Shown piece by piece: positions 35,423 to 44,356 of a stretch of 64,000 nt of DNA (position 1 is the stretch's first letter; each line of letters starts with the position of its first letter). The position numbers were made by a program, and so were the translations under genes. Source of the stretch: JAHRAW01 sp965243285 (GTDB lineage Bacteria > Pseudomonadota > Gammaproteobacteria > Arenicellales > Poriferihabitantaceae); assembly GCA_965243285.1 (NCBI GenBank), contig OZ251537.1:992001-1056000 (forward strand), in the 5' to 3' direction. The notes under the pieces are model-generated. The model was not told the origin of the DNA. It did no database searches and saw nothing but the letters and a program-made list of their open reading frames with translations.

Positions 35423-36941
35423 CGTTTACACGCGTGGCGGCTTTGGAATCAAAAATTTCGATAAAGAATCGTTGTAATAAATTTTGCGCGACGCGTATGC
35501 GGTAGTCGGCGCTGGCGCGGGCGTCGCTGATGGGTTGGAAATCTTCGCGCAATGCATGTTGGGCTTGAGTCAACACATCCGCATCAAAAGTTTTATCGAG
35601 CAAGGCGCGTTCGCTGTGCGCGGCGCGTTTTGGAGTCGCCGCCATGCCGCCGAAAGCGATGCATACTTTTTCGATAACGGTGTCGTGCAAGGTGACATTA
35701 AACACCGCGCATACGGCGGAAATATCATCATCCAGACGCTTGCTGATTTTATAAGCGCGGATTTTTTGGACGCGGCCGTCCGTCTCCGGCGCGGCCGGTG
35801 GCACGGTTACGCTGCGGATAAATTCGCTTATCGCGAGGGCGGTTTTTTTATAGTCGATAAAATAATTTTCTAACATCATGCTGCGTAGTTGGTTATCTTG
35901 TTGCAGCGTGATGCGGGCGCCTAAGGCGATGAGCGCCGGCGGTAAATCGGCGATGGGCGAGGCATTGGCGATGTTGCCGCCGAGGGTGGCGTGGTTTCGC
36001 ACCTGCCGCGAGCCGAAGCGGTGCAGTAATTCCGCCAACTCTGGATACTCGGCCAGCAGCGCCGCCGCGCAGTCGACTAATGGCACCGCGGCGCCGATTT
36101 CTAGAGCTGCTGCCGGCGCGGTGGCCGGGCTGGGTCGAACATCGGGGCCGGCGGCGGTGTGTCGGGTGGATTGGGCGGACTGGACGACCTCGGCGGCTGG
36201 CGTGATGGCGATAAGTTCCGCCACCTGGCCGAGGTAGATGATGTCGTCGATGGGTTGTAACTGCTGGGTGGTTTGCAGCGCCAAATCAGTGCCGCCGGCG
36301 AGCAATTTTGCTGATGGATAACGCCGCTGCAACGCCGCTACCTGCTGCGCCGAGGTGGGGTGATGAAAGCGCGGCGCGCGCGGCGGTTGCAGCGCCATGG
36401 CGGCCAAGCGCGCCATGCATTCATCCGCCTGGCGGCTGAATTGATCGGGAGCGACGCGGCGCGCCGCTTGCAAGGCGGCATCGATAATCGGCCGATAGCC
36501 GGTGCAACGGCATAAATTTCCGCCCAAATAATCGCACACCATGGCGCGCGACACGGCGCCGGGCGCAGCGCCATTTTTATACAACGCGAACATCGACATC
36601 ACAAACCCCGGCGTGCAAAAACCGCATTGCGAGCCGTGCTGCGCGACCATAGCCTGCTGCACCGGGTGCAGCGCCTCGCCATCGGCCAAATCTTCCACCG
36701 TGAGCAACTGCTTGCCATGCAGCGCGCCCACATAGGTGATGCAACTATTCACGGCGCGATAATCGAGCCGCCCATCGCGCGCCGTCGCCACCACTACCGT
36801 GCACGCCCCGCAATCACCCGAAGCGCAGCCTTCCTTGGTGCCGCGCTTGCCGCAATGCGCGCGCAAGTAGTCCAGCGCCGTCAAATCCGCCGGCGCGTCC
36901 GCCAGCTCGACCGCTTGCCGATTAAGCAAAAATCGAATCAT
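35415..36941 (-). CDS. xdhA: Xanthine dehydrogenase small subunit XdhA (2Fe-2S and FAD)
   Basis: 508-residue subunit. The N-terminal plant-type [2Fe-2S] motif EGCASGDCGACTVV and the second cluster motif CGFCTPGFVMSMFALY with CRCTGYRPI are followed by an FAD domain (LLAGGTDLAL, ATLGGNIANASPIAD). It passes electrons from the XdhB molybdenum site to NAD. Upstream gene of the pair, immediately before xdhB. Confidence 0.95.
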   Translation of the reverse strand: MIRFLLNRQAVELADAPADLTALDYLRAHCGKRGTKEGCASGDCGACTVVVATARDGRLDYRAVNSCITYVGALHGKQLLTVEDLADGEALHPVQQAMVAQHGSQCGFCTPGFVMSMFALYKNGAAPGAVSRAMVCDYLGGNLCRCTGYRPIIDAALQAARRVAPDQFSRQADECMARLAAMALQPPRAPRFHHPTSAQQVAALQRRYPSAKLLAGGTDLALQTTQQLQPIDDIIYLGQVAELIAITPAAEVVQSAQSTRHTAAGPDVRPSPATAPAAALEIGAAVPLVDCAAALLAEYPELAELLHRFGSRQVRNHATLGGNIANASPIADLPPALIALGARITLQQDNQLRSMMLENYFIDYKKTALAISEFIRSVTVPPAAPETDGRVQKIRAYKISKRLDDDISAVCAVFNVTLHDTVIEKVCIAFGGMAATPKRAAHSERALLDKTFDADVLTQAQHALREDFQPISDARASADYRIRVAQNLLQRFFIEIFDSKAATRVNDA

Positions 36942-37247
36942 GCGCCGTCATCATCACGCGTCATTAACATCGCCGCCGCCAATCATTCTAAACATTAAAA
37001 AGTTTAGCAAATTCGCCCGCCGGATAGGTCGCCATGCATCTATTCATATCATCTATTTTATGGCGGCGATTCATATTAATACAGCGCCATCAATGGGGCG
37101 CTAAGGCATCGCCCATCGGCCATCCATCGCGCTAATAAAACAACCGCCATCGCGATTATTTCCCCAACATCAAAAGCCCTACCGACCGCACCGGACAAAT
37201 AGGCAGCCGGTCGATAATTTAAGTATGCGATTTTATGCGCTTCATCA
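36942..37247. other. Intergenic region upstream of xdhA
   Basis: About 306 bp without a supported gene. It should hold the xdhAB promoter. Several short AT-rich stretches are present but no clear operator or repeat family. Confidence 0.4.
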
Positions 37248-38129
37248 TTAAGCCAGTGTTTTTTCCAAGCGAAATTTACGCTGTTTCCAATCCGGCATCT
37301 TGCTTTCCAGCAAGCCATAAAAACCTTTGCCGTGATTGTGGTGCAGCAGGTGGCACAATTCATGCACCACCACATAATCGATGCATTCCGGCGGCGCTTT
37401 TATCAACTCGAGGTTCAGCGTCATGCTGCCGCGCGTGCTTAAACTCCCCCACCGAGTTTTCATGCGGCGAATTTTAAGGGCTGGCTTCGCCGACGCAATA
37501 TCGGCAAATCGATAGCGCTGCCAGCACGCCTCCACCGCATCCGCAAAGTACACCGCAGCGCGCCGCCGATACCACCCGTCCAACAATTTTTCGACATGCG
37601 CCGCCGCCACATCAACCGCCGAGATATAAAAAAACCCATCCGCCAACACCACCCCGCCACCGTGCGATTTGCCGGCCGCCGCAGCACGCCCCGTCCCGCC
37701 CGCCGCAGCAATATCCGCCCCGCCATTCGCACCGCCGGCCGTTGCATTGCTATCCCACACAGTGCCATTCATCGCATTTCCACCCACCACGCCGCCATTC
37801 GCCGCATTGCCATCTCGCACCTTATCCGCCGCCATAATTTTCAGCCGATACTGCCGCCCAAGATATAAATGGCTCTCCCCGCCCACATACCGCCGCCGCA
37901 CCGCCCGCGGCTCAAACTGCGCAAAATACCGCAACTGCCGATGAATCCACCGCGCATGCTGGTGCACAAACTGCTCCACCACCGCCCAATCCGCCCCCTG
38001 CGGCGCCCGCACCAAAACCCCCCGCCCCGGCGACACCGTAATCCCCAAAGACCGCCGCCGAGAATAAATCACCCCAAAAGTGATGGATTCTCCGGAGTAG
38101 TTAAAACTGTGCATGCTTTCCGGCATCAA
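37248..38129 (-). CDS. YgjP/DUF45-type M48-like metallopeptidase
   Basis: 293-residue zinc peptidase-like protein. It starts with a YSRRRSLGITVSPGRGVLVR block and ends with RRMKTRWGSLSTRGSMTLN and the zinc motif VVHELCHLLHHNHGKGFY, all typical of YgjP-like proteins, which are usually about 230 residues. The excess is a Gly/Asn/Ala-rich insertion (GNAANGGVVGGNAMNGTVW and onward, about residues 110-165) of repeat origin. Biological substrate is unknown. It borders the AT-richer defence island. Confidence 0.87.
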   Translation of the reverse strand: MMPESMHSFNYSGESITFGVIYSRRRSLGITVSPGRGVLVRAPQGADWAVVEQFVHQHARWIHRQLRYFAQFEPRAVRRRYVGGESHLYLGRQYRLKIMAADKVRDGNAANGGVVGGNAMNGTVWDSNATAGGANGGADIAAAGGTGRAAAAGKSHGGGVVLADGFFYISAVDVAAAHVEKLLDGWYRRRAAVYFADAVEACWQRYRFADIASAKPALKIRRMKTRWGSLSTRGSMTLNLELIKAPPECIDYVVVHELCHLLHHNHGKGFYGLLESKMPDWKQRKFRLEKTLA

Positions 38130-38201
38130 GGATGGTCTCGGAATTTTGCTATCCGCAACGCCCGCCCGACAATCTCATCCATCGGCGGAAAAAACAATGT
38201 A

Positions 38202-38327
38202 CTATCCCTTTTTATATAGTTCATCTATTTTTTCAAACCAACTTACCACTTCATCCCAAGCGCCTATTTCCTCAAGCGAACCCCTAGTTATGCAGCTCAA
38301 TACCTGCTGGATTTTGTTTGATTGCAT
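38202..38327 (-). CDS. Possible 41-residue ORF overlapping the end of the DUF262/HNH gene
   Basis: Frame beginning MQSNKIQQVLSCITRGSLEE, overlapping the last codons of the DUF262/HNH gene in another frame and ending FEKIDELYKKG. The amphipathic, protein-like end (EIGAWDEVVSWFEKIDELY) makes it worth noting. No ribosome binding site stands out and the paralogous module has no equivalent, so it may be chance. Confidence 0.3.
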   Translation of the reverse strand: MQSNKIQQVLSCITRGSLEEIGAWDEVVSWFEKIDELYKKG

Positions 38328-39412
38328 TTTGCGCAGAGCATTTGGCAGTTGTCGGAGATAGTTTTACCGCCCTTGCTCCATGGCTTTATGTGGTCAGCGT
38401 GCATTTCTTTGATTTTAAATTCATTTTTGCAGTGAGCACATTTACCTTCTTGCTCCATGTATTTTGGTATTTTTATACTGTCTTCGAATGAACGAATGGT
38501 CAAGTGCCGTTGATCCTTCGTTAGTATGTATTCATAAATCCCCCCTTTCTCTTTTACCTCATAATCAGTAAGCAGTTCTTCGGTCTGTTTTTTAATTTTC
38601 GGTATATCCAAATCATCATCCTTATGGGTGTGGTATAGGCGACCCCATGCACGCCCCTTCATATTTGATAAATTATCTTTGTAAGTAAACGTGCCTTTTA
38701 CCCAATTAATAACCTTCTGAAAATACTCCCATAACGCTTTGGCATCTTGGTCGTGCTGGTGCTTACCCATATACATAGACACATCATTATCGCCCGTAGA
38801 TTTTATTATCCACTGAATTGCCCTTTCCAGATATTCTTGGCGGTCGGGGTTTCCCTTAATATATTTTTTACCAATTTCAGCCCCCGCCTTATTTTTACTA
38901 AAATATCTTTTTGCATCGGATGCCCACGACCCCGCATAAATCGCATTCAGCAATTCTTGGTTGGTAAGGCTTTCACCCGCGATATTAATGACCTCAAACC
39001 ACTTGATTTTTTCATCATTATCTCCATCGCACACATACACTGTTAATTGGTAATCCAAAATTTGTTCTTTTCTCTTATGCGACAGGTTGGTGAAATATAA
39101 ATTGGCTTTGCCGTCTATATTTATAGAAAAAACGGAAGCAACAAACCTGCAAATTGAGACGGTGCGTTGTTGCCCGTCAAGAATTTCATAGCCTCCATCC
39201 GCTCGGACAGACCAATACATTATATTCAGTGGAAAGCCATTGATGACGGTTTTAATGACCTCATCTTGTTGTTTTTCGCTATACACAAACTCACGCTGGA
39301 ATGGCGGGCGAATATCTAACTTGCCGCCATAGCCGAACACGCCGTTCTCTTCGGAATCCTCGTAGTCAGCGATTAATTCCCTAACCGTGATTTCAAGTAG
39401 ATCGATGTTCAT
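38297..39412 (-). CDS. DUF262 plus HNH endonuclease-like protein (left module)
   Basis: 371-residue protein with an N-terminal DUF262 (ParB/Srx-like) domain carrying the diagnostic DGQQRT motif at about residues 79-84. A C-terminal HNH nuclease finger follows (CAHC, then HADHIKPWSKGG, NCQMLCAKCNQTKS). DUF262 domains occur in NTP-dependent restriction systems such as GmrSD. It overlaps the upstream EcoRI-type methylase gene by 4 bp (ATGA), implying coupled expression. A clear paralogue lies at 41626-42753 in the opposite orientation. The region is much AT-richer than the rest of the window, suggesting acquisition. Likely a modification-guided nuclease; target unknown. Confidence 0.85.
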   Translation of the reverse strand: MNIDLLEITVRELIADYEDSEENGVFGYGGKLDIRPPFQREFVYSEKQQDEVIKTVINGFPLNIMYWSVRADGGYEILDGQQRTVSICRFVASVFSINIDGKANLYFTNLSHKRKEQILDYQLTVYVCDGDNDEKIKWFEVINIAGESLTNQELLNAIYAGSWASDAKRYFSKNKAGAEIGKKYIKGNPDRQEYLERAIQWIIKSTGDNDVSMYMGKHQHDQDAKALWEYFQKVINWVKGTFTYKDNLSNMKGRAWGRLYHTHKDDDLDIPKIKKQTEELLTDYEVKEKGGIYEYILTKDQRHLTIRSFEDSIKIPKYMEQEGKCAHCKNEFKIKEMHADHIKPWSKGGKTISDNCQMLCAKCNQTKSSRY

Positions 39413-40386
39413 AGCGTTTTGTTTCTGATAGCAATTCGCGCATAGCGGGTGTTACCATTCAATATAAAACGGCTTTGCTTACCCGTTCTGGCTTTCACTA
39501 GGTCTTTATCTATTCCCAAAATCTCAAATTGGGAGGGACAATATACTTCCATAAAGGTGGTTGGCACGCCCATCACGCCAGCATAATCCATCGGGATTGT
39601 TTTTTTATACTGAACTTCAATAGCATCGTAGTTGTCATATTTTGGATATTTCTCTGGGCTATATGTCTCATAAAGCACCATTTCTTCATGGCGTTTAGCA
39701 AAATCTAAATTTGTAAACCAAAACACATTACCCATGCTGAAAAATTTTTTCCCGTTTTCTACCTTCTTTCTCGATTCTGTTGCTATATCATAATTGGCAT
39801 TAACACCAAACCACTTCTCTCCACCATTATTTACCCCCAGCCAGATTTTACCATCCTTGATAAAGGGAAAAATCTTCGGGTGAGGGATAGCATTCATATT
39901 GCCTAAAATAAGGAATTTTTTATTGTGCTCCATCAACTGCGTGACATACTTGCTGAACAATGAGAACGGCGGATTAGTTACCACTATGTCCGCTTGCTTT
40001 AGCAACTCGATACATTCCTCGCTACGAAAATCGCCATCGCCCTTAAGGTGATTTACCCCAACCTCTTCAGCAGATGGTACATTGTCACCGCTCTTAAAAC
40101 CATCGTATTGTAAATAGACAGCTTTGTCGGATGAGTGATCACTAAATATCGTGCTGTCTTGATTTTTATAGCATGTGGTAGTCAATCGCTTGAGTTTATA
40201 CTCATTAAATTGATGGGAGAAAAAATGAAAGAATTTGCTCACCCGTGGGTCATCGCAGTTGCAATACACAGTCTTGCCAGCAAAGTGCTTTTTGTAGTGC
40301 CTTAACTCCGCAGAAATATCTTCGAGTTGTGTGTAGAACTCGTCTTTTTTAGCCTGTTTAGCGGCCAACAAATTTTGGTTTTTCAT
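39409..40386 (-). CDS. EcoRI-family adenine-specific DNA methyltransferase (left module)
   Basis: 325-residue N6-adenine methyltransferase of the EcoRI methylase family. The conserved opening KKDEFYTQLEDISAELRHY is followed by GKTVYCNCDDPRVSKF and the catalytic DIVVTNPPFSLF (NPPF at 138-141). It is about the family's usual length and appears intact. Its 3' end overlaps the DUF262/HNH gene by 4 bp. A second, diverged copy at 40709 is transcribed away from it across a 322-bp gap. Confidence 0.9.
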   Translation of the reverse strand: MKNQNLLAAKQAKKDEFYTQLEDISAELRHYKKHFAGKTVYCNCDDPRVSKFFHFFSHQFNEYKLKRLTTTCYKNQDSTIFSDHSSDKAVYLQYDGFKSGDNVPSAEEVGVNHLKGDGDFRSEECIELLKQADIVVTNPPFSLFSKYVTQLMEHNKKFLILGNMNAIPHPKIFPFIKDGKIWLGVNNGGEKWFGVNANYDIATESRKKVENGKKFFSMGNVFWFTNLDFAKRHEEMVLYETYSPEKYPKYDNYDAIEVQYKKTIPMDYAGVMGVPTTFMEVYCPSQFEILGIDKDLVKARTGKQSRFILNGNTRYARIAIRNKTL

Positions 40387-40708
40387 TGTGGTTTTCTCGG
40401 TAGGTCAGCCGTTTGTTCCCCATGCCAAAACGAGGGGACAAAGCAACAATTTTTGCCAGTGTAGCGACTATTTTGCAATCATTAGTTATTTAGGGCAAAA
40501 TTTTCGGGCGAGATTGGTAGGAAGGTTAGAATCTACCAGTTAGAAATTTCTGTATCCACCCGCGTTTTGGTGGGGCGGGGGATTTCGTAGGTATAATACG
40601 CCCTTACGAGCATTAAATGCTGATGTTTTTAGTAAAGGGGCGAATTTAACCTACAAAAGGCCGGTAGCATCGGCAATTATTAACAATTTGCTACTGATGG
40701 GGTGTGTT
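40387..40708. promoter_or_regulatory. Divergent promoter region between the two methylase modules
   Basis: A 322-bp gap separating two head-to-head operons. A TATAAT hexamer at 40592-40597 (plus strand) is a plausible -10 box for the right module, although the -35 match is poor. GCATTAAATGC is an 11-bp palindrome at about 40610, and GTAGCA...TGCTAC forms an inverted pair around 40664-40695. These may be operators or methylation-sensitive control sites; inference only. Confidence 0.35.
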
Positions 40709-41629
40709 ATGGCTAGAAAAAATGTGAGTTTGCATACAGCAAAGCGAACTAAAAACGACGAACATTATACTCGGTTGGAAGACATCGAGAATGAATTGCA
40801 ACATTATGCAAGCCATTTTGTGGGCAAGGTGATTTATTGTAATTGTGATGATCCTGTTGTGAGTAAATTCGCATACTATTTTTTGCAAAAATTTCCAGAA
40901 TTAGGCATTAAAAAACTCATCGGTTCTTGCTATAAGAATAGCCAGCATGATTTAGTAAGCAAGCATACGGATGAAAAGGCGGTGTGGTGGGAGTACGACG
41001 GTTACCGCCGTGATGACCGCCGCCCTAATATGGATGACATTAAATGTCATCCATTGGATTGCGATGGTGATTTTCGCAAACCTGAATTAATAGAATTGCT
41101 CGATATGTCCGATATCGTAATTACCAATCCGCCGTTCTCATTATTCCGCGAATATTTTGCACAACTCGTAGAACATGGCAAAAAATTTATCATTATAGGA
41201 AATGTGAATGCGGTTGCTTATAAGGAAATTTTCCCCTTCATCAAAAGCAACAAGGTTTGGCAAGGCGTTACTACTCCAAAGGGATTTTTACAGCCCAACG
41301 GCGACACAAAAAAATTTGGTAACATCATTTGGTATACGAATTTGCATAATTCGCGCCGCAATGATGAGTTATTTCTGGTAGCCAAGTACACCCCAGATGA
41401 ATATCAAAAATACGATAACTACGATGCCATCGAAGTTAGTCAGGTCAAAGATATCCCATGTGATTATGGCGGAGCAATGGGCGTTCCCCTTTCCTTTTTA
41501 AGCAAACATAATCCAAATCAATTCGAAATTATAAAATTTCGTAAGGGTGATGATGATAGGGATTTGGCTGTAAATGGGAAATATCCATATATGAGAATTC
41601 TTGTCCGTAATAAAAAGGTGAAGTCATGA
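40709..41629 (+). CDS. EcoRI-family adenine-specific DNA methyltransferase (right module)
   Basis: 306-residue paralogue of the left-module methylase, with the same landmarks: KNDEHYTRLEDIENELQHY, GKVIYCNCDDPVVSKF and DIVITNPPFSLF. Its middle and C-terminal sections differ substantially, so the two probably recognise different sites. I start at 40709 (MARKNVSL), with GGGGTG a few bases upstream; the frame is also open from 40688. The stop overlaps the next gene's ATG by 4 bp. Confidence 0.9.
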   Translation: MARKNVSLHTAKRTKNDEHYTRLEDIENELQHYASHFVGKVIYCNCDDPVVSKFAYYFLQKFPELGIKKLIGSCYKNSQHDLVSKHTDEKAVWWEYDGYRRDDRRPNMDDIKCHPLDCDGDFRKPELIELLDMSDIVITNPPFSLFREYFAQLVEHGKKFIIIGNVNAVAYKEIFPFIKSNKVWQGVTTPKGFLQPNGDTKKFGNIIWYTNLHNSRRNDELFLVAKYTPDEYQKYDNYDAIEVSQVKDIPCDYGGAMGVPLSFLSKHNPNQFEIIKFRKGDDDRDLAVNGKYPYMRILVRNKKVKS

Positions 41630-42753
41630 GTAGGCAAATGAAAATTGTCCATAAACCCGTAACTATCCGTGCTCTGGTTGAGGGTTATAGTGACAATGGA
41701 GATGATGGCGTAGTCGGCTACGGCGGCAAGTTAGATATACGTCCGCCCTATCAACGTGCTTTTATTTATAACGACCAGCGAAAAACATCGGTTATCAATT
41801 CAGTGTTGAAAGGTTACCCTTTGAATGCGATGTATTGGGCGCAGAAGCAAGGCGGCGGCTATGAGGTGTTAGACGGGCAACAGCGCACCGTCTCTATCTG
41901 CCAGTATCGGCAGCCGAATGGATTTTCTGTGCCCTACAAAGGGAATCCGACATATTACGACCGGCTACCGGGTCGCACTATAGAAAGCATTCTCGATTAC
42001 GAACTAAATGTATATATTTGTGATGCGGATGATGAAGATAAATTGGATTGGTTTAAAATAATCAATTTAGCGGGGCTAGAACTCACCAATCAGGAGTTAT
42101 TGAATGCCATATACCATGGGGAATGGCTAACTGCCGCCAAAAAATATTTTAGTCGGAAAAATTATGGAGCAGATCAGCGAGCAAGCCAATATATGAAAGG
42201 GAGAGTCGACCGCCAGGAATTCCTTGAGGTTGCTATCAAATGGGCTTGTTTTCCGGCCAATACAGACATCGCGTGCTATATGTCCGATAGCAGAAAAAAC
42301 AAAACAGATGCCACCGAACTCATAAAATATTTTGAGGATGTGGTCGAATGGGTGGAATTTATATTCACCGTAAAGCGACCGAAAATCATGCAGGGTGTTA
42401 ATTGGGGCAAACTTTATGCAGAGCATAAAGGCGATGTACTTGATGCCGCCGATATAGAACGCCAAATACAAAATATAATGGCCGATAATTGTATAGAGAA
42501 AAAGACATCTGGAATTTACCCGTACATTCTCACAAGAGAAAAAAAGTATTTAACCATACGCGGTTTCCCCGACCACATGAAAGAAGTCGCCTATAATAAG
42601 CAAAATGGCAAATGCGCACGCTGTAAAAAACCATTTGAGCCCAGAGAAATGCACGGCGATCACATAAGACCATGGTCAAAAGATGGCGAAACAAATCAAG
42701 CAAATTGTCAGTTGCTATGCGGCACATGCAACGGCATTAAATCCGACAAATAA
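41626..42753 (+). CDS. DUF262 plus HNH endonuclease-like protein (right module)
   Basis: 375-residue paralogue of the left-module DUF262 protein: GYGGKLDIRPPYQRAFIY, VLDGQQRTVSICQY (DGQQRT at about 83-88), and the HNH finger CARC, HGDHIRPWSKDG, NCQLLCGTCNGIKS. It overlaps the methylase gene by 4 bp exactly as in the left module. Both catalytic regions look intact in both copies, so two functional systems may coexist. Confidence 0.87.
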   Translation: MSRQMKIVHKPVTIRALVEGYSDNGDDGVVGYGGKLDIRPPYQRAFIYNDQRKTSVINSVLKGYPLNAMYWAQKQGGGYEVLDGQQRTVSICQYRQPNGFSVPYKGNPTYYDRLPGRTIESILDYELNVYICDADDEDKLDWFKIINLAGLELTNQELLNAIYHGEWLTAAKKYFSRKNYGADQRASQYMKGRVDRQEFLEVAIKWACFPANTDIACYMSDSRKNKTDATELIKYFEDVVEWVEFIFTVKRPKIMQGVNWGKLYAEHKGDVLDAADIERQIQNIMADNCIEKKTSGIYPYILTREKKYLTIRGFPDHMKEVAYNKQNGKCARCKKPFEPREMHGDHIRPWSKDGETNQANCQLLCGTCNGIKSDK

Positions 42754-42840
42754 TCATGGATGAAACCAATGCCGAATTTCTACCATTTTGTGGGGGGAAC
42801 AAAATGGTCTGGCAGGGGCTTTTTTTGACGATTAGCGCGC

Positions 42841-42900
42841 TTTTCCCCAATAAACATGCCACTTCGAGTGGTATGTGCAAAAATTGCACATACCACTCTG
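42841..42900. repeat. 60-bp direct repeat with perfect hairpin, copy 1
   Basis: Nearly identical to 43561-43619 (about five differences including one indel). The core is a 14-bp perfect inverted repeat, AGTGGTATGTGCAA (42867-42880) with TTGCACATACCACT (42884-42897), loop AAA. Preceded by CCAATAAACATGCC. The pair flanks the dinD-like gene. Confidence 0.9.
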
Positions 42901-42928
42901 GTGGCGAGATAGTTGCCGTAGCACCTAC

Positions 42929-43615
42929 TCAGTGCGTCGCCACTTTGTTATTAACGGCAACTTTTTTATGTTGGTTGGTTAGGGCTTTTATGTCGGTTTT
43001 GGGAGTTGGTAATTGTTCGGGCATGGTACCGCCGAGGTCGGCGATGGTTTTTCGTACTTTGGCGCCGACTTCTTGGTGGGCTTGGTTGGCGTGGTGTTTT
43101 TCTTTGATGTTGTCGCGGCGTAGTTTGTCGTCGGTTTGCGCGGTGGCGGCGAGTTGTTTATTGTGTTGGGTTAATTCATCGCGCAACAGCACGCGTTTTT
43201 GGTTTTCGTTGAGTTGTTGGAATGTTGCATCATCTTGCAACTCTTGGCGGCGGGTTTGTAGGGCGAAGTAGGTTTGGCCATTGGCAATGATGGGTTTTGA
43301 TGGGTCGCCGTTTTGTACGATGAGATAGCAGGCATAGCGCGAAAGCCGGTAATCTTGGGTGGTGCGACGGGCGCCGGAGCCGATTTCGACCATTTTTCCC
43401 AAGTGGGAAAAATGGTACTCGGTCGAGTGACCGGAACCTTCACATGCGGCAACAGCCTTGGTGATGACGCGTAAAAACTTGTCCCAGGTGTTATAACCAA
43501 GTGCCGCTTGCAAATCTCGGGTCGACCAAAATTCATGGCCGTCTGCGGTGTGTTGGCGGATTTTCCCAATAAACACGCCGCATCGAGTGGTATGTGCAAA
43601 AATTGCACATACCAC
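42929..43615 (-). CDS. dinD: DinD-like (DNA-damage-inducible protein D) gene, rearranged
   Basis: 228-residue DinD homologue. EFWSTRDLQAALGYNTWDKF, LSRYACYLIVQNGDPSKPII, QTYFALQTRRQEL and GAKVRKTIADLGGTMPEQLP are characteristic. E. coli DinD is about 274 residues; here the chain jumps from THNKQL-like sequence straight to the DDKLRRDN region, so roughly 45-50 central residues appear deleted in frame. The first 15 or so residues are encoded by the 60-bp repeat rather than by dinD-like sequence, and no ribosome binding site is evident. Function is doubtful; DinD inhibits RecA filament reactions in E. coli. Confidence 0.75.
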   Translation of the reverse strand: MVCAIFAHTTRCGVFIGKIRQHTADGHEFWSTRDLQAALGYNTWDKFLRVITKAVAACEGSGHSTEYHFSHLGKMVEIGSGARRTTQDYRLSRYACYLIVQNGDPSKPIIANGQTYFALQTRRQELQDDATFQQLNENQKRVLLRDELTQHNKQLAATAQTDDKLRRDNIKEKHHANQAHQEVGAKVRKTIADLGGTMPEQLPTPKTDIKALTNQHKKVAVNNKVATH

Positions 43616-43619
43616 TTTG
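43561..43619. repeat. 60-bp direct repeat with perfect hairpin, copy 2
   Basis: Second copy of the repeat at 42841-42900, with the identical hairpin at 43586-43599/43603-43616. It overlaps the 5' end of the dinD frame. Confidence 0.9.
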
Positions 43620-43792
43620 CAGGCGGCTTCATCTGGCTATTTTTCGGCGCCGACGTTTTTCGTACTTGCGGCAATTTGGGTGCTATTTGGGGTATTGTTG
43701 GCTGGGTTGTGCAGGTAGCATACATTCAGGTTGTTTGGAACAGCCCTATCTATTGCCAACGGACATCCACATTAATTAAAATCTTAAAGCCC

Positions 43793-44356
43793 ATGTTCCC
43801 AGCCCATACCGTTGCGCAGATGGCGGCGTTTTTTATTGCCGCTGAATCTAATGTCAGAATCAGCGTGTTGAAGTTGGTGAAATTAATGTATCTTGCCGAC
43901 CGCGAATCCATGCGGCTTTATGGGCATCCGATTTCATTGGATGATGTTTTGGCTATGCGATATGGCCCGGTGTTGTCGGGCACTTTAAATTTTATCAATG
44001 GAATGATGGGTGATGAGCAAGGGAAAATTTGGGATAGTTGGATTTCTAATCGCGCGAAGCACATGGTGGTATTGCGGCGTGAATTTAAGCGCTGTGACCT
44101 CGATCGAATTAGTGAGGCGGATTGGGATATTTTGGATTCCGTTTGGAAAAAATTTGGCAAAATGAACCGATGGGAATTGTGCGATTATACCCATGAGCAT
44201 TGTGCGGAATGGAAAAACCCGGAAGAGTGCGGAAAGAGTGTTATGCCGATTAACTCGGTGGATATTTTCATCGCACTCGGCATGGAAAAACACCAAGCCC
44301 AGACGCAAGCAAAGGAATTTCAAGCGCAGAAATATATGATGTTGAATTTTGTGTGA
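43793..44356 (+). CDS. Panacea-domain (DUF4065, SocA-like) antitoxin
   Basis: 187-residue Panacea protein: TVAQMAAFFIAAESNVRISV, LKLVKLMYLADRESMRLYG and VLAMRYGPVLSGTLNFINGM match the domain. Panacea proteins are antitoxins for many unrelated toxins and SocA is a proteolysis adaptor for SocB. The start at 43793 is the ATG preceding the domain; the longer frame to 43508 runs over dinD and its repeat. The stop codon overlaps the start of the next frame (TGATG), the normal coupling of an antitoxin-toxin pair. Confidence 0.87.
   Translation: MFPAHTVAQMAAFFIAAESNVRISVLKLVKLMYLADRESMRLYGHPISLDDVLAMRYGPVLSGTLNFINGMMGDEQGKIWDSWISNRAKHMVVLRREFKRCDLDRISEADWDILDSVWKKFGKMNRWELCDYTHEHCAEWKNPEECGKSVMPINSVDIFIALGMEKHQAQTQAKEFQAQKYMMLNFV

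Noticed and set aside
42756..43271. 171-residue plus-strand frame after the right DUF262 gene
   Set aside because: It runs antisense to the conserved dinD-like frame and through the hairpin repeat.
43391..43416. CCATTTTTCCCA/TGGGAAAAATGG palindrome as an operator
   Set aside because: It lies inside the dinD coding region, with no promoter elements around it, and may be chance.
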